DNA of 64,000 nt. Source: Bryobacterales bacterium. GTDB taxonomy: Bacteria; Acidobacteriota; Terriglobia; Bryobacterales; Bryobacteraceae. Both the position numbers and the translations under genes were made by a program. Location: contig JADZBH010000041.1 in assembly GCA_020852175.1 (NCBI GenBank), positions 124,001-188,000 on the forward strand. The letters are read 5' to 3'. Shown in pieces: positions 17,747-26,575 of this stretch (its first letter is position 1; every line of letters starts with the position of its first letter). The notes beneath the pieces are model-generated. The model made no database searches and was not told where the DNA came from. It worked only from the letters and a program-made list of their open reading frames with translations.

Positions 17747-18547
17747 TTAGGTGCGCGCACGGAGAGCGAGCGGACGGACGGGCGCACCCGTGCCGCCGCG
17801 GATCTTCATGGGCACGGCGGCGAACAGGAACTCATGCACACGGTCGCGGGCGAGTTGTTCCATGTTCAGCGCCTCGATGATGTGAATGCCTTTTTCCACC
17901 AGCAGGTGGACGTGCACGGGCATGTCGCGTGAAGGCACGCGCTCGAAACAGATGGTATCCGAGCCCGCCGCGAACACCTTGCGCGCGCTGAGCCACTGGG
18001 CGCCGGGCAGTTCCGGACCGGGTTCGGCCTGGCGCAGGTAGAGGTGGTCGTCGCTCCAATAGTTGGCCCATCCGGTGCGGATGAGCACGGCGTCGCCCGG
18101 GCGCACCTGGACGCCCTGCTCGCGCTCGGCCCGCTCGAACATCTCCGGCGTGATAAGAAAGTCATGGGCTAGCGGCTCGCCGCCCTGCTGGCCGGCGATG
18201 TCGAGCAACACGCCGCGGCGGAGAATGGGCGCCACCAGGTCCACGCTGTGCTTGCTCATGCCGCCGGTGGTGCTTTGGAACTCTTCCACCTTGTGGCCCC
18301 CATGGAGGAAGCCGCCACAGGAGAAGTGGCACAGGGCGTCGATGTGGGTGCCGACGTGCGTGCCCAGGGCGATGGATTCGGCGGCTGAACTGGTGCCGCC
18401 GGACGTCACCATGTCGCCGTGGCGCTTGGTCATGCAGTAGAGAAAGGGCGGGTGGTTCGGATGGCGCGGGATTCCGGGGAAGTAGGGCTGGCCCAGGTCA
18501 TACACCTCAGCCGTGGAGAGCGCCTCGATCAGTTCCCGGGTATTCAT
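17747..18547 (-). CDS. Cyclase/kynurenine-formamidase-like metal hydrolase
   Basis: 266 residues. It contains [13 protein letters not shown] (~residues 68-80), matching the HxGTHxDxPxH metal motif of the cyclase family (Pfam PF04199), plus LGTHVG and the C-terminal [19 protein letters not shown] typical of this fold. Members hydrolyse formamides, isatin or cyclic esters, or dehydrate cyclic intermediates. The substrate here cannot be read from the sequence. The start codon overlaps the stop of the antiporter gene by four bases, so it is the last gene of a five-gene minus-strand operon running from 23346. Confidence 0.85.
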   Translation of the reverse strand: MNTRELIEALSTAEVYDLGQPYFPGIPRHPNHPPFLYCMTKRHGDMVTSGGTSSAAESIALGTHVGTHIDALCHFSCGGFLHGGHKVEEFQSTTGGMSKHSVDLVAPILRRGVLLDIAGQQGGEPLAHDFLITPEMFERAEREQGVQVRPGDAVLIRTGWANYWSDDHLYLRQAEPGPELPGAQWLSARKVFAAGSDTICFERVPSRDMPVHVHLLVEKGIHIIEALNMEQLARDRVHEFLFAAVPMKIRGGTGAPVRPLALRART

Positions 18548-19638
18548 TTCTGGTGTGCCACCGCTTCCGGTAGGAAGTAAAAAGCAATGCCGAGGATGAC
18601 ATAGACGGCCAGCAGTTGCACGCCCTCGAACCAGTTCGATTCGCCGTCGCTGGCGATCTGGGCGCTGATGGCGACTGAAAGCACGGCGGCCATGACCTCG
18701 GCCGGCGTGAAGACGAGGTCCATGGGGCGGGGCGCGATGAAGTAGCTGGCGATGACCAGCAGAGGCGCGACGAACAGAGCGATCTGAATGCTGGAGCCGA
18801 TGGCGATGCCGAGCGAGAGATCCATGCGGTTTTCGCGAGCCACGAGGATAGCCGTGCTGTGTTCGGCGGCATTGCCGATGATGGCGACCACGATGACGCC
18901 GACAAAGACGCTGGTCATGCCCCAGGCGTGGGCGGTTTGCTCCACGGCGCCGACGAGGATTTCGCTCATCCAGGCAATGAGAGCGGTGGCCCCCGCGAGC
19001 ACGCAGAGAGCCCTGCCCAGAGGCCAGGGCGTGCCGTGGGCGGCTTCCACGTCGCCGCTGCCCTTGAACAGATGATGGTGCGTTTTCAGGCTGAACAACA
19101 GGCTGAGGGCATAGCAGACCAGCAGCACGATGGAGATTTCCAGGCTCAGTCCGGCTTCGCTCTTCAACGCCGCCGCGCCGCCCATGTGGTGGAAGCCCGC
19201 CGGAACGATCAGGGCGATGACGGCGAGAATGAGCATGGTGGCCTGGGAGCGCGCGCCGCCGGCGTTGAAATTCTGCGTGGGGTATTTCAATCCGCCGGCC
19301 AGCATCGAGGCGCCCATGACCAGCAGTACGTTGCCGATGATGGAGCCGGTGAGCGAGGCCTTCACGACATCGAAGAGGCCCTTCTTCAAGGCGATGAGTG
19401 CGATGATCAACTCCGCGGCATTGCCGAAGGTGGCGTTCAGCAGGCCGCCGATGCCTTCGCCGGTGTGTTCGGCGATGTGCTCAGTGGCCCGGCCCAGCCA
19501 TCCGGCCAGGGGCAGAACGGCCAGACAGGCGCAGACGAAAATGGCGGTGTGCGATTCGGGCCGCGCGTGTTCCAACCATCCGGCGGCGGGAACGAAGACA
19601 AGAAGCCAGTTGAGTGAAGGTTTCAGGAGGCTGGACAT
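18544..19638 (-). CDS. Ca2+/H+ antiporter (CaCA/Cax family)
   Basis: 364 residues with about eleven membrane spans. The two inverted alpha-repeats are present: [16 protein letters not shown] (~92-107) and [21 protein letters not shown] (~255-275). Each carries the conserved Glu that binds the cation in Cax-type exchangers. It should expel Ca2+ in exchange for protons across the inner membrane. It starts 9 nt after the Hsp70 gene and overlaps the cyclase gene, so it sits in a mixed operon whose other members concern sugars and chaperones. Confidence 0.92.
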   Translation of the reverse strand: MSSLLKPSLNWLLVFVPAAGWLEHARPESHTAIFVCACLAVLPLAGWLGRATEHIAEHTGEGIGGLLNATFGNAAELIIALIALKKGLFDVVKASLTGSIIGNVLLVMGASMLAGGLKYPTQNFNAGGARSQATMLILAVIALIVPAGFHHMGGAAALKSEAGLSLEISIVLLVCYALSLLFSLKTHHHLFKGSGDVEAAHGTPWPLGRALCVLAGATALIAWMSEILVGAVEQTAHAWGMTSVFVGVIVVAIIGNAAEHSTAILVARENRMDLSLGIAIGSSIQIALFVAPLLVIASYFIAPRPMDLVFTPAEVMAAVLSVAISAQIASDGESNWFEGVQLLAVYVILGIAFYFLPEAVAHQK

Positions 19639-19647
19639 AGAAGATGA

Positions 19648-21249
19648 TTAGCTCTGGCGCGCGGCCCTGGCCGCGGAACGCTTGCGGCCGGGGATGAGCG
19701 GAGCCCTTTGCGTGGCCCAACGGCCCAGGCGGAAGGCGCGCGAGTAGCCAGCCGTGACGTTGGAGATTTGCACGAAGACGGCGCCGCTGGCGTCGCAGGA
19801 GTATTCTTCCCGGATCTCTCGCGGAGGCGCCCATTCGAGGCGATGGACGGGCGATGCGTCCAGTTCGGCCACGTCGCGCAACGATTCGTCGAAAGGAAAC
19901 TGGATCTGGTCCCACAGCATCACTTCGCCGGAAGGGCGGCCATCGCCGGTGGTGTGGCTGCACTCCAGGTAGCGGAAGTGGCCGATGTTGTGGGCGGGGT
20001 AATAGGTGCGCGTTACCCGCAGGGGCGGCTCGCCGGGCGCCGGGAGAGGTGTTCCCTTGAGAAAGAGCGGATCGAAGACCATGGTGCGGCCGCCCTCGGC
20101 TTCGCGCCACACGCCAAAATTGCGCGTGAACTTTTCGCGAAGCTGATAACCGGCCTGCGTGTCGGCCTGAATCGCCAGCCCGATGGCCGTGGCCGAACGC
20201 GGGTAGGCAGAGCGCTTCACGCGGCGGCCATACCGTTCCCTGAGGGCGCGCGAGACAAGCGGGAGCTCGCTGGAACCTCCCGTGACGTAAACGCCTTCGA
20301 CGGAGGATTCGCGGCCGCGCATGAGGTCCTCGACGGCATGGACGGTCTCCTCGATCATGCTCTGGCAGCGGTCGTAGAAACCGGCGACGGGAACCTGTAC
20401 CGAGGGCCAGCCTTCGCGGACGGCGTCGAGGTCGATGGTAAGGCGGCGCGTGTTGGGGTGCAGCGCTTCCTTCTTCTGGCGGCACTCCTCGTGAAGGCGG
20501 AACACCTCGGCCTGGGTGAGATCCTCCAGCGCCGCGTGGCCGGTCTCGGCGGCTTCCAGCGCCAGTTCAGCCAGGATTTCGTCGAAATCGTCACCGCCGA
20601 GAGTGGGAATGCCTTCGCTGGCCAGCACCTCGTGGCGCTGGGCGTCCATCTCCACCAGGGAAGCGTCGAAGGTGCCGCCGCCCAAATCGTAGACAACGAT
20701 CGTGTCGCGCGCCGAAGAGAGCTTGGCGCGGCTGGCATGGCCGTACTCAATGCTGGCGGCCGAAGGTTCGTTCAACAGCCCGATGACGTCGAAGCCCGAC
20801 TGGCGGAAGGCTTCCACCGTGAGAAACCGCTGGTTGCCATTCGCGATGGCAGGTACGCCGAGCATGATCTCCAGGGGTTCGCCCGGCTTGAGCGAAAGAC
20901 TGCTGGCCGCGGTCAGCGCCGTGCGCAAGGCCGCCGTGAGACCGCACAGAAGATCGAGCATACGGAAAGAGACGCCGCCCAGGCTGACCTGCGTCTCCGG
21001 CCCGGCATCCATCAGGAACCGTTTGATGGAACGGACCACAGTGGCGTCCGGGTCCTGCTGCGCGCGCCAGGCGTCGAAGCCGAACAGCGCCTGGCCGCCC
21101 CGGGCCGCGACCAGCGAGGGGAAGCCGTCGGTTGGTCCACACTCGGAGGATCCATTTTCGGGCGAATCGAAGGTCACCACGGGATAGTTGCCGCGGTCCA
21201 CCGAGGCGACGACGATTCGCGTGGTCCCAAAATCCACGCCAAGCCGCAT
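19648..21249 (-). CDS. Hsp70/DnaK-family protein, divergent
   Basis: 533 residues from ATG 21249, fixed by TAGGAG 5 nt upstream. The nucleotide-binding domain is complete: RLGVDFGTTRIVVA (phosphate 1), EPSAASIEYG, VVYDLGGGTFDASLVE (phosphate 2) and GVYVTGGSSELPLV (adenosine). The C-terminal ~140 residues do not look like the DnaK peptide-binding domain plus lid; they form an unusual beta-rich end (FLKGTPLPAPGEPPLRVTRTY...) and finish with a basic tail. It is thus an HscC/YegD-like specialised Hsp70. No DnaJ or GrpE is nearby. It lies between an oxidoreductase and a Ca2+ antiporter in one operon. Confidence 0.88.
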   Translation of the reverse strand: MRLGVDFGTTRIVVASVDRGNYPVVTFDSPENGSSECGPTDGFPSLVAARGGQALFGFDAWRAQQDPDATVVRSIKRFLMDAGPETQVSLGGVSFRMLDLLCGLTAALRTALTAASSLSLKPGEPLEIMLGVPAIANGNQRFLTVEAFRQSGFDVIGLLNEPSAASIEYGHASRAKLSSARDTIVVYDLGGGTFDASLVEMDAQRHEVLASEGIPTLGGDDFDEILAELALEAAETGHAALEDLTQAEVFRLHEECRQKKEALHPNTRRLTIDLDAVREGWPSVQVPVAGFYDRCQSMIEETVHAVEDLMRGRESSVEGVYVTGGSSELPLVSRALRERYGRRVKRSAYPRSATAIGLAIQADTQAGYQLREKFTRNFGVWREAEGGRTMVFDPLFLKGTPLPAPGEPPLRVTRTYYPAHNIGHFRYLECSHTTGDGRPSGEVMLWDQIQFPFDESLRDVAELDASPVHRLEWAPPREIREEYSCDASGAVFVQISNVTAGYSRAFRLGRWATQRAPLIPGRKRSAARAARQS

Positions 21250-21256
21250 AGTTCTC

Positions 21257-22267
21257 CTAGAATAGCCCGGACATGGCGACGCGGGCGCCCCGTTGCGCGC
21301 TGAGATAGGCCGCTTCGACGAGCGCGACACTCTTGAGGTATTCCGGCGCGCTGGTTTCCAGCGGTGTCCCGTCTCGGAGATGATCGACGAAGTGGCGCTG
21401 GGTGGCCAGCACGCAATCGCCGCGGTAACCGGTGTGGACGGTGTTCTGCCAGACGCTGACTCCGTCGCGGAGCAGATGGCCCTCGGTGGTGAGCGTGAGC
21501 AGGGCCTCTTCGCCCTCGAAGGTGGCTTCGCCCAGCGGCGGAGAGCCGGGACGGGGTTCGTAGTAGCCGCCCTCGGTGTAGCGGTTGCCGTCTATCGAGC
21601 CGAGCAGACCGCTTTCGTGGGAGAGCAGGAGGAAGGCGAGGTCCTCGCCGGCGATGTTCGGATTCAGGCGGCGCGTGTCGGCGTAGACGTGCGAGACATC
21701 GCCGAACAGGAGGCGGGCGGTGTCGATGGGATGGATGAGCGTCTCATGGATCAGCAGGCGCGGCATGGCGCGGAAGTAGGGCTGGTCGGGGTAAGGCTCG
21801 GGCCCAAGGCCATCGCGTTTCCGGGCGCGGAAGCAGTAGGTGATGGGGCGTCCGATGGCGCCGCTCCGGATCAGCCGGTGCGCCTCGCGATACCAGGGGT
21901 GCCAGCGCCAGTTCTCATGAACCATGAAAGGAACGCCGGTACGGGCGGCCACGGCGGCGATGGCGCGCGAATCCTCCCAGGTGGGCGCCAGGGGCTTCTG
22001 GCAGATGGCGGGGATGCCTCGTTCCAGGGCTTCGCTGACCAATGCCAGGTGGGTTTCCGGGCGTGTCGCGATGTCCACCAGGTCGAGGCGTCCGGCGTCG
22101 AGCATGGCGGTGAGAGAAGGATAGGCTTGGGGCGCGGCCGCGGAGGCGCGGGCCGTGTCGGGGTCTGCCGCGGCCACCAGTTCGACGCCTTCCAGACGGC
22201 GCCATGCATCGATGTGGAACTGGGCGAAAAAACCGCAGCCAACGATGCCGCAACGGAGGGGGCGCAT
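21257..22267 (-). CDS. Gfo/Idh/MocA-family oxidoreductase
   Basis: 336 residues from ATG 22267, which overlaps the stop of the upstream gene by one base. RCGIVGCGFFAQFHIDAW is the NAD(P)-binding Rossmann start, EKP is replaced by QKPLAPTW (~98-105) as in several members, and FMVHENWRWHPWYREA and LLIHETLIHPIDTARLL mark the C-terminal sugar domain. These enzymes oxidise or reduce hydroxyls of sugars, inositols or glycosides in the cytoplasm. Translational coupling to a GH-A hydrolase upstream suggests that it works on the released sugar. Confidence 0.9.
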   Translation of the reverse strand: MRPLRCGIVGCGFFAQFHIDAWRRLEGVELVAAADPDTARASAAAPQAYPSLTAMLDAGRLDLVDIATRPETHLALVSEALERGIPAICQKPLAPTWEDSRAIAAVAARTGVPFMVHENWRWHPWYREAHRLIRSGAIGRPITYCFRARKRDGLGPEPYPDQPYFRAMPRLLIHETLIHPIDTARLLFGDVSHVYADTRRLNPNIAGEDLAFLLLSHESGLLGSIDGNRYTEGGYYEPRPGSPPLGEATFEGEEALLTLTTEGHLLRDGVSVWQNTVHTGYRGDCVLATQRHFVDHLRDGTPLETSAPEYLKSVALVEAAYLSAQRGARVAMSGLF

Positions 22268-23346
22268 CAGAAACCCGTGTACCGCTTGACGGTGGAGAAG
22301 AAGGCGCGCTTGCGTGGCGTGGAGAGCCCCCAATTCACGGGAGGACACTGGTAGCCATCGTTGTAATCGGAGGCGCCGGGATCGAAGTAACCCCAACTGG
22401 CGTAGGCGGCGGTGGCGCTGCGCATATTGTTGGCCGGCCGGTCGAAGTCGAAGTGGTCATCCTCGTTGAAGACGATGGGTTTGGGCTTCCACGAGGACAT
22501 GGAACGCACCTGACTGACCATCTCCGTGATGCGGGCGGGGTCTCTGACGCCGTTGCCGTGGAGCAGTACGAAATCGCTCGCCGCGGCCACCTCCGGCGTG
22601 GGCAGCGTGTTGCCGTTGAAACTCGCGCCCGCCAGAAGGCGGCGTCCACCGGAGGAGAGGGACTGGACCAGGCGGATCAGTTCATGGACGCGGGCGGCTT
22701 TCATGAGCGGCTGTTCGTACTTCCTGTTGTTGGCTTCGTTCACGACATCGACCATGACGTTGCGGTAACCGCGCTGGAGGATCCACTCCGTGGTTTCGCG
22801 GGTGGCGCGCAGCACGGCCGCGTCGCCGTCCAGGCGCTCGTCCTGGCCGAAGTAGAAGTAGTTCAACATGGGCGCCATGCCGAGCGCGGTGGCGCGGTCG
22901 AGAATGAGCCGCAGGCGGGCGCGGTAGGCTGGCTTGAGCGCGCCGTTGGAGGTAAAGGCGCTGTTGCGCCAGGGCTGGTCCTGCGAATATCCCTGCGGCG
23001 AGCCGCCCTGAAGACCGAGTGTGAACGAAAGCACGCCATGGCGGCGCCATTCGGGCATGGCGGCGATGAATTCACGGGTGTTACGGTCTGCGTCCCATTT
23101 CCCGGTATCGGGATAGTTCCAGCGGGACGAGGTGGCGGGGTTCTCGTCGTCGAAAACTCCCTGAATCATGCGCGAGTTGAAGAGCAGCCCTTCGATTTTC
23201 ATGCCCTCGAAGGTCCGGCCCGCGTAGGTTGGTTTGCCGTTCAGCAGAAACTGCTCGCCCCGGATAGACACGTCGGGGCCTGGAGCGGCGTGCGCGAGCG
23301 GGGCGGCGGCGAGTGCCGTCAACAGGGACCGGCGTGAAACGGGCAT
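22267..23346 (-). CDS. Secreted GH-A clan glycoside hydrolase-like protein
   Basis: 359 residues. The signal peptide MPVSRRSLLTALAAAPLAHA has two arginines and may use Tat. The remainder reads as a TIM barrel: strand 4 ends VMVDVVNEANNRKY, with the Asn-Glu pair typical of the clan GH-A acid/base, and strand 7 ends KPIVFNEDDHFDF, a plausible nucleophile Glu. This pattern resembles GH5-like cellulase/mannanase folds, although the exact family is uncertain. It is the first gene of the five-gene operon ending at 17747. TATGCT lies 11 nt before the ATG, with GGGGAA between them. Confidence 0.75.
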   Translation of the reverse strand: MPVSRRSLLTALAAAPLAHAAPGPDVSIRGEQFLLNGKPTYAGRTFEGMKIEGLLFNSRMIQGVFDDENPATSSRWNYPDTGKWDADRNTREFIAAMPEWRRHGVLSFTLGLQGGSPQGYSQDQPWRNSAFTSNGALKPAYRARLRLILDRATALGMAPMLNYFYFGQDERLDGDAAVLRATRETTEWILQRGYRNVMVDVVNEANNRKYEQPLMKAARVHELIRLVQSLSSGGRRLLAGASFNGNTLPTPEVAAASDFVLLHGNGVRDPARITEMVSQVRSMSSWKPKPIVFNEDDHFDFDRPANNMRSATAAYASWGYFDPGASDYNDGYQCPPVNWGLSTPRKRAFFSTVKRYTGF

Positions 23347-23395
23347 GGTTCCCCGATAGCATACACGGAGAGCGGCGCGATGTGCGGGGAATGCG

Positions 23396-24442
23396 CTAGA
23401 GCAGGCGGAAGTTCACTTCGATCATGGCCTGGACGGGAACCGCCTTGCCATTCAGGAAACCAGGCTTGAACCGCCACTTCTGAACGGCTTCGATGGCCTT
23501 TTCATCGAGACCGAGGCCGAGCGGACGGACCACACGGATATCGCGCGGGTTGCCCTTGTCGTCCACGACCACCTGGAGCAGGACGCTGCCCTGGAACTTG
23601 GCCTTGCGGGCCTCTTCCGAGTACTCCGGTTCCACCTTGTAGACGAGCGAAGGGGCGCTCACGCCGCCGCCAATGCGGTAGGCGCCGCCGCCGAAGCCGC
23701 CACCCGAACCGGGGCCGTAGCCGGCGCCGCTGCCCGGGCCAACGCCGCCGCCCTTGCCGGAACCGATGCCGCCGCCGGAGCCCGTGCCGTTGGAAGGCGG
23801 ACCGATCTTGCCGAGCGGGTCGCCCCAGACGTTCGCATTCAAAGTAGGCAGAGGAGCGTCGGGTGGGGCAATGATGGTCGGCTCCAGGGCGAGCTTGGGA
23901 TTCTCATTGCGGATGACCGCCGTGGGCGGGACAAACTGCTTCGGTGCGATCTTAGGGAGCTTGCCTTTGCTGGCTGGAAGCGGACTGCGGTCACCGCCGC
24001 CGCCACCGCCGCCCATCAGTTGCGCCTTGGGCTTCATGGTGGGCTGATAGGGCTCGATGTCGGGCGCGATCAGAGTGACGTGTTCCTTCACCACCTGTTG
24101 GATGGTGGGATTGGTGCCCAAAAACAACGCCAGCGCCACGAGACTGCCGTGGATGAGTACCGAGGAAAGACCGGCCTGTTTTTCCTTGCCCGCGGAAAAG
24201 CCCCAGATGTCCTTTACTGGAAGGGGTTTGGAAGTTACTTCGAGCGGGGGAAGCTGGGGCGGGTAGAAATATTCCTTGATGTCGTGGAAGATGGTGACAA
24301 ACCACGGCTTGCTGACATCGTCGGGAAACATGCGCTGGAGGTGTTCGTCCGGATTGAGCACCGCGGTTTCCTGCCGGGTTTCCATATCCCTCTTCCCAGT
24401 TTGGGTTGACATGTCTTGCGAATCAACCATCATCGCTCTCAT
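23396..24442 (-). CDS. TonB-like energy transducer
   Basis: 348 residues from ATG 24442, chosen for the purine-rich GGGAGAGGGCGGGAA just upstream; ATGs at 24433, 24412 and 24385 are alternatives. A cytoplasmic N-terminal ~90 residues precede one membrane span (GLSSVLIHGSLVALALFLG, 91-109). A Pro-rich periplasmic section, a striking Gly/Ser run (~225-265) and a TonB C-terminal domain (YSEEARKAKFQGSVLLQVVV ... WRFKPGFLNG) follow. It should couple the proton gradient to an outer-membrane receptor. No ExbB/ExbD or TonB-dependent receptor is nearby. The upstream 256 bases (24443-24698) contain a TACACT hexamer (24574-24579) as a possible promoter and nothing else. Confidence 0.85.
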   Translation of the reverse strand: MRAMMVDSQDMSTQTGKRDMETRQETAVLNPDEHLQRMFPDDVSKPWFVTIFHDIKEYFYPPQLPPLEVTSKPLPVKDIWGFSAGKEKQAGLSSVLIHGSLVALALFLGTNPTIQQVVKEHVTLIAPDIEPYQPTMKPKAQLMGGGGGGGDRSPLPASKGKLPKIAPKQFVPPTAVIRNENPKLALEPTIIAPPDAPLPTLNANVWGDPLGKIGPPSNGTGSGGGIGSGKGGGVGPGSGAGYGPGSGGGFGGGAYRIGGGVSAPSLVYKVEPEYSEEARKAKFQGSVLLQVVVDDKGNPRDIRVVRPLGLGLDEKAIEAVQKWRFKPGFLNGKAVPVQAMIEVNFRLL

Positions 24443-24698
24443 TTCCCGCCCTCTCCCGTCCCTGGTACGGCTTTGGCGGCATGAACACCAAGCCGCGCAC
24501 CCGATAGGACGCGTCCCCAGGCAGGAGGGTTGCAACTTCCTGAGCGCCGCATTGCTGGCGGCACTTACCGAAAAGTGTAGCACATTCGATTCAAAACAGA
24601 TCCCGCTTCCATTTTTCGTATCGAGTGTTAACATCCATCACTCATTGGGGTTAAGAGCCGTTCAGGGAGCGCTCGATTTCCGCTGTGACCGGGGCCGT

Positions 24699-25328
24699 TT
24701 AGCGCCCTACGCGGAGGGAATCCGAGTAGCGGTAGCCGCCTTCCAACGCCTCGCCTGCCTTCTCCAGGATGACGCGGATGGTTTGTCCCCGGCGCAGGGC
24801 GGGGAGTTCGAAACGGTAGTCGCGCTCGCTGTTGGGACCGAGGTTGCCGGTTTGTTCGGCGGGGGCGAGGCCGGGCGCCTCGACGCGGAAGGTGAGGTCG
24901 GCCGTGTTGTCGAGGGTATTCCGGGCGGTGAAGGTGAGCACGCCCCGGGAGAGACGGAGATTGTAAAAGAAGAGGCGTGGCGTCAGGAGCAGGGTCAGGC
25001 GCACCTCGCCGAAACCGGCTTCGGAGGGGCGGAAGCCGAGTTGGGGAGGGCGGGCGGCGCGGAGGGGTTCAGCGAAGTCGAAGTGCTGGCCGGCGGCGTC
25101 GCCGGTGACGCGCCCGATGGGCTCCTGGCCATTCAGGAGCACGCCGGAGCAGCCAGCCGAGTCAACAAACAGCATGGCGTGCCGGTCGTGGCCGATTTTG
25201 GGGAAGGCGAACGGTACAGTGTCGGGCGCCGTGCAGGCGATTTCGGGAATCTCGAGCCGTTCAGGCGCCAGCTCGGCGGCCATCACGGCGGAGGCGAAAA
25301 AGAATGCGAAGCGCCCGGTCAGGCTCAT
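24699..25328 (-). CDS. Secreted protein of unknown function downstream of GH172
   Basis: Unrecognised. 209 residues from ATG 25328, which has GGAAG six nt upstream; ATG 25349 would add seven residues. MSLTGRFAFFFASAVMA is a signal peptide. The mature protein looks all-beta, with a possible disulfide (Cys near residues 31 and 60) and phrases such as VLTFTARNTLDNTADLTFRVEAPGL, which resemble bacterial Ig or carbohydrate-binding sandwiches. It begins 28 nt after the GH172 gene and probably assists it in the periplasm; this is inferred from position only. Confidence 0.6.
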   Translation of the reverse strand: MSLTGRFAFFFASAVMAAELAPERLEIPEIACTAPDTVPFAFPKIGHDRHAMLFVDSAGCSGVLLNGQEPIGRVTGDAAGQHFDFAEPLRAARPPQLGFRPSEAGFGEVRLTLLLTPRLFFYNLRLSRGVLTFTARNTLDNTADLTFRVEAPGLAPAEQTGNLGPNSERDYRFELPALRRGQTIRVILEKAGEALEGGYRYSDSLRVGR

Positions 25329-25356
25329 GAGCTTCCGTGTGAGGGGCAAGCGCGGG

Positions 25357-26538
25357 TTACCCGCGCCTGGCTCCTCCGGGACCTTCGACGGCGCTGAGCA
25401 CGGGGGTGCGGTCGCCCACGGCGGGCAGCGCGGGCAGCGAAGCCGCCGGCTTGTCCTGATACCAGTAGCAGGTGGAGTAGAAGTTGTCGGCGCGGTGGTT
25501 GGCGTGGCCGTGCTCCATGGTGTGTTTCAGGTAGCGGGAGAAGGTAACCGGGTTGTCGCCATGGAAGCGGTAACAGAGATACCGGCCTCCGGTGCGTTCG
25601 GGCAGTTCGATATAGGGAGCGCCGTACTGGCCGTGGGCGAAGGCCTGCGCGCCGGTGCGGCCGCCGAAGTTCCAACTGCCCAGGAAGTAGTCCTCCGAGC
25701 CGGTGCCGATGATCAGCGGCCTGGATTCGTCGTCGATGAAGATCATGTCGTCGCCTTCGCCCATCCAGAACTCCTGGTTCTGGAGCACGCCCAGGGAGAC
25801 GCCCATCAGGTGGCCCCGGCCGCGGGTTTCACAATAGACGTAGTTGTTCTTGCCGTCGGGGTTCTTCAAACGGTTGGCGTCGCCGTTCGATTTCCAGTCG
25901 TTGGTCGTGGGCGGGCAGGGCGCAAGCTGGTGGTAGTTCGCGTGGAAGTACAGAGCATCGGCCGGGAGCGAGGGAACGCTCATGAAATCGATGTTGGAGT
26001 AGAACGAACCGACGGCCTGCGAGCCTTCGTTGGTGACGGTGAGTTTGGCGCCGGTCCGATAGGGCATGGCGAAGTAGCAGTTGAGCGACTTGCCGGGAGA
26101 GACGCCCAGATAGTCGTTTTCGTAGATGACGTAGTCGCCGAGGTTGAGGCCGAAGAAGTCCCCGATGGGAGTGAGGATGCTGGGCTGGGAGGCTCCGTCC
26201 CAATAGGCGCGCAGGACGAGTTCCTTGAGGTGCATGAGGCCGGGGGCGGCGATGGTGAACCAGATATGGGAGATGGCGCCCGAGCCCTTCTGGTCGAAGA
26301 CGGTGATGGTTTCACCGGGGGCGATGGGCCAGCGGTCGGAGTTGCCGCCGGTGGTGTCGTAGCTGGACTGTTTGAGCGACTTGTGGGCCATCGCCTTGGC
26401 ATAGGCGGGCAAGGCAAGGGCGCTTTCGCGCGACTGAGCCTGGGCGGCGGCAACGGGCAGCGCGGCGGCGCCCCCGGCGAGAGTCATCAGACGGCGGAAA
26501 AAGCCACGCCGGGGGTTGGCGCCTGGAACGGGTTTCAT
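25357..26538 (-). CDS. GH172 (DUF2961) glycoside hydrolase
   Basis: 393 residues with a Tat-type signal (NPRRGFFRRLMTLAGGAAAL). The DUF2961 fold is recognised by SGAISHIWFTI, FFGLNLGDYVIYE, FWMGEGDDMIFIDD and LIIGTGSEDYFLGSWNFG. The likely catalytic pair is Glu261 (GEGDD) and Glu282 (TGSED), 21 residues apart. That is the spacing I recall for the founding Bifidobacterium enzyme of GH172, a family acting on difructose anhydride and arabinofuranose linkages. Substrate here is unknown. TATAAT lies 7 nt before the ATG with no Shine-Dalgarno sequence, so the mRNA may be leaderless. Confidence 0.87.
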   Translation of the reverse strand: MKPVPGANPRRGFFRRLMTLAGGAAALPVAAAQAQSRESALALPAYAKAMAHKSLKQSSYDTTGGNSDRWPIAPGETITVFDQKGSGAISHIWFTIAAPGLMHLKELVLRAYWDGASQPSILTPIGDFFGLNLGDYVIYENDYLGVSPGKSLNCYFAMPYRTGAKLTVTNEGSQAVGSFYSNIDFMSVPSLPADALYFHANYHQLAPCPPTTNDWKSNGDANRLKNPDGKNNYVYCETRGRGHLMGVSLGVLQNQEFWMGEGDDMIFIDDESRPLIIGTGSEDYFLGSWNFGGRTGAQAFAHGQYGAPYIELPERTGGRYLCYRFHGDNPVTFSRYLKHTMEHGHANHRADNFYSTCYWYQDKPAASLPALPAVGDRTPVLSAVEGPGGARRG

Positions 26539-26551
26539 GGGAGGCATTATA
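26536..26551 (-). promoter_or_regulatory. Candidate leaderless promoter: TATAAT-N7-ATG
   Basis: A perfect -10 TATAAT (26551-26546 on the minus strand) ends 7 nt before the ATG at 26538. No SD is present. This is the same geometry as at 27622. Confidence 0.6.
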
Positions 26552-26575
26552 GCCGTTGTGGATAGACCGCGCGCT

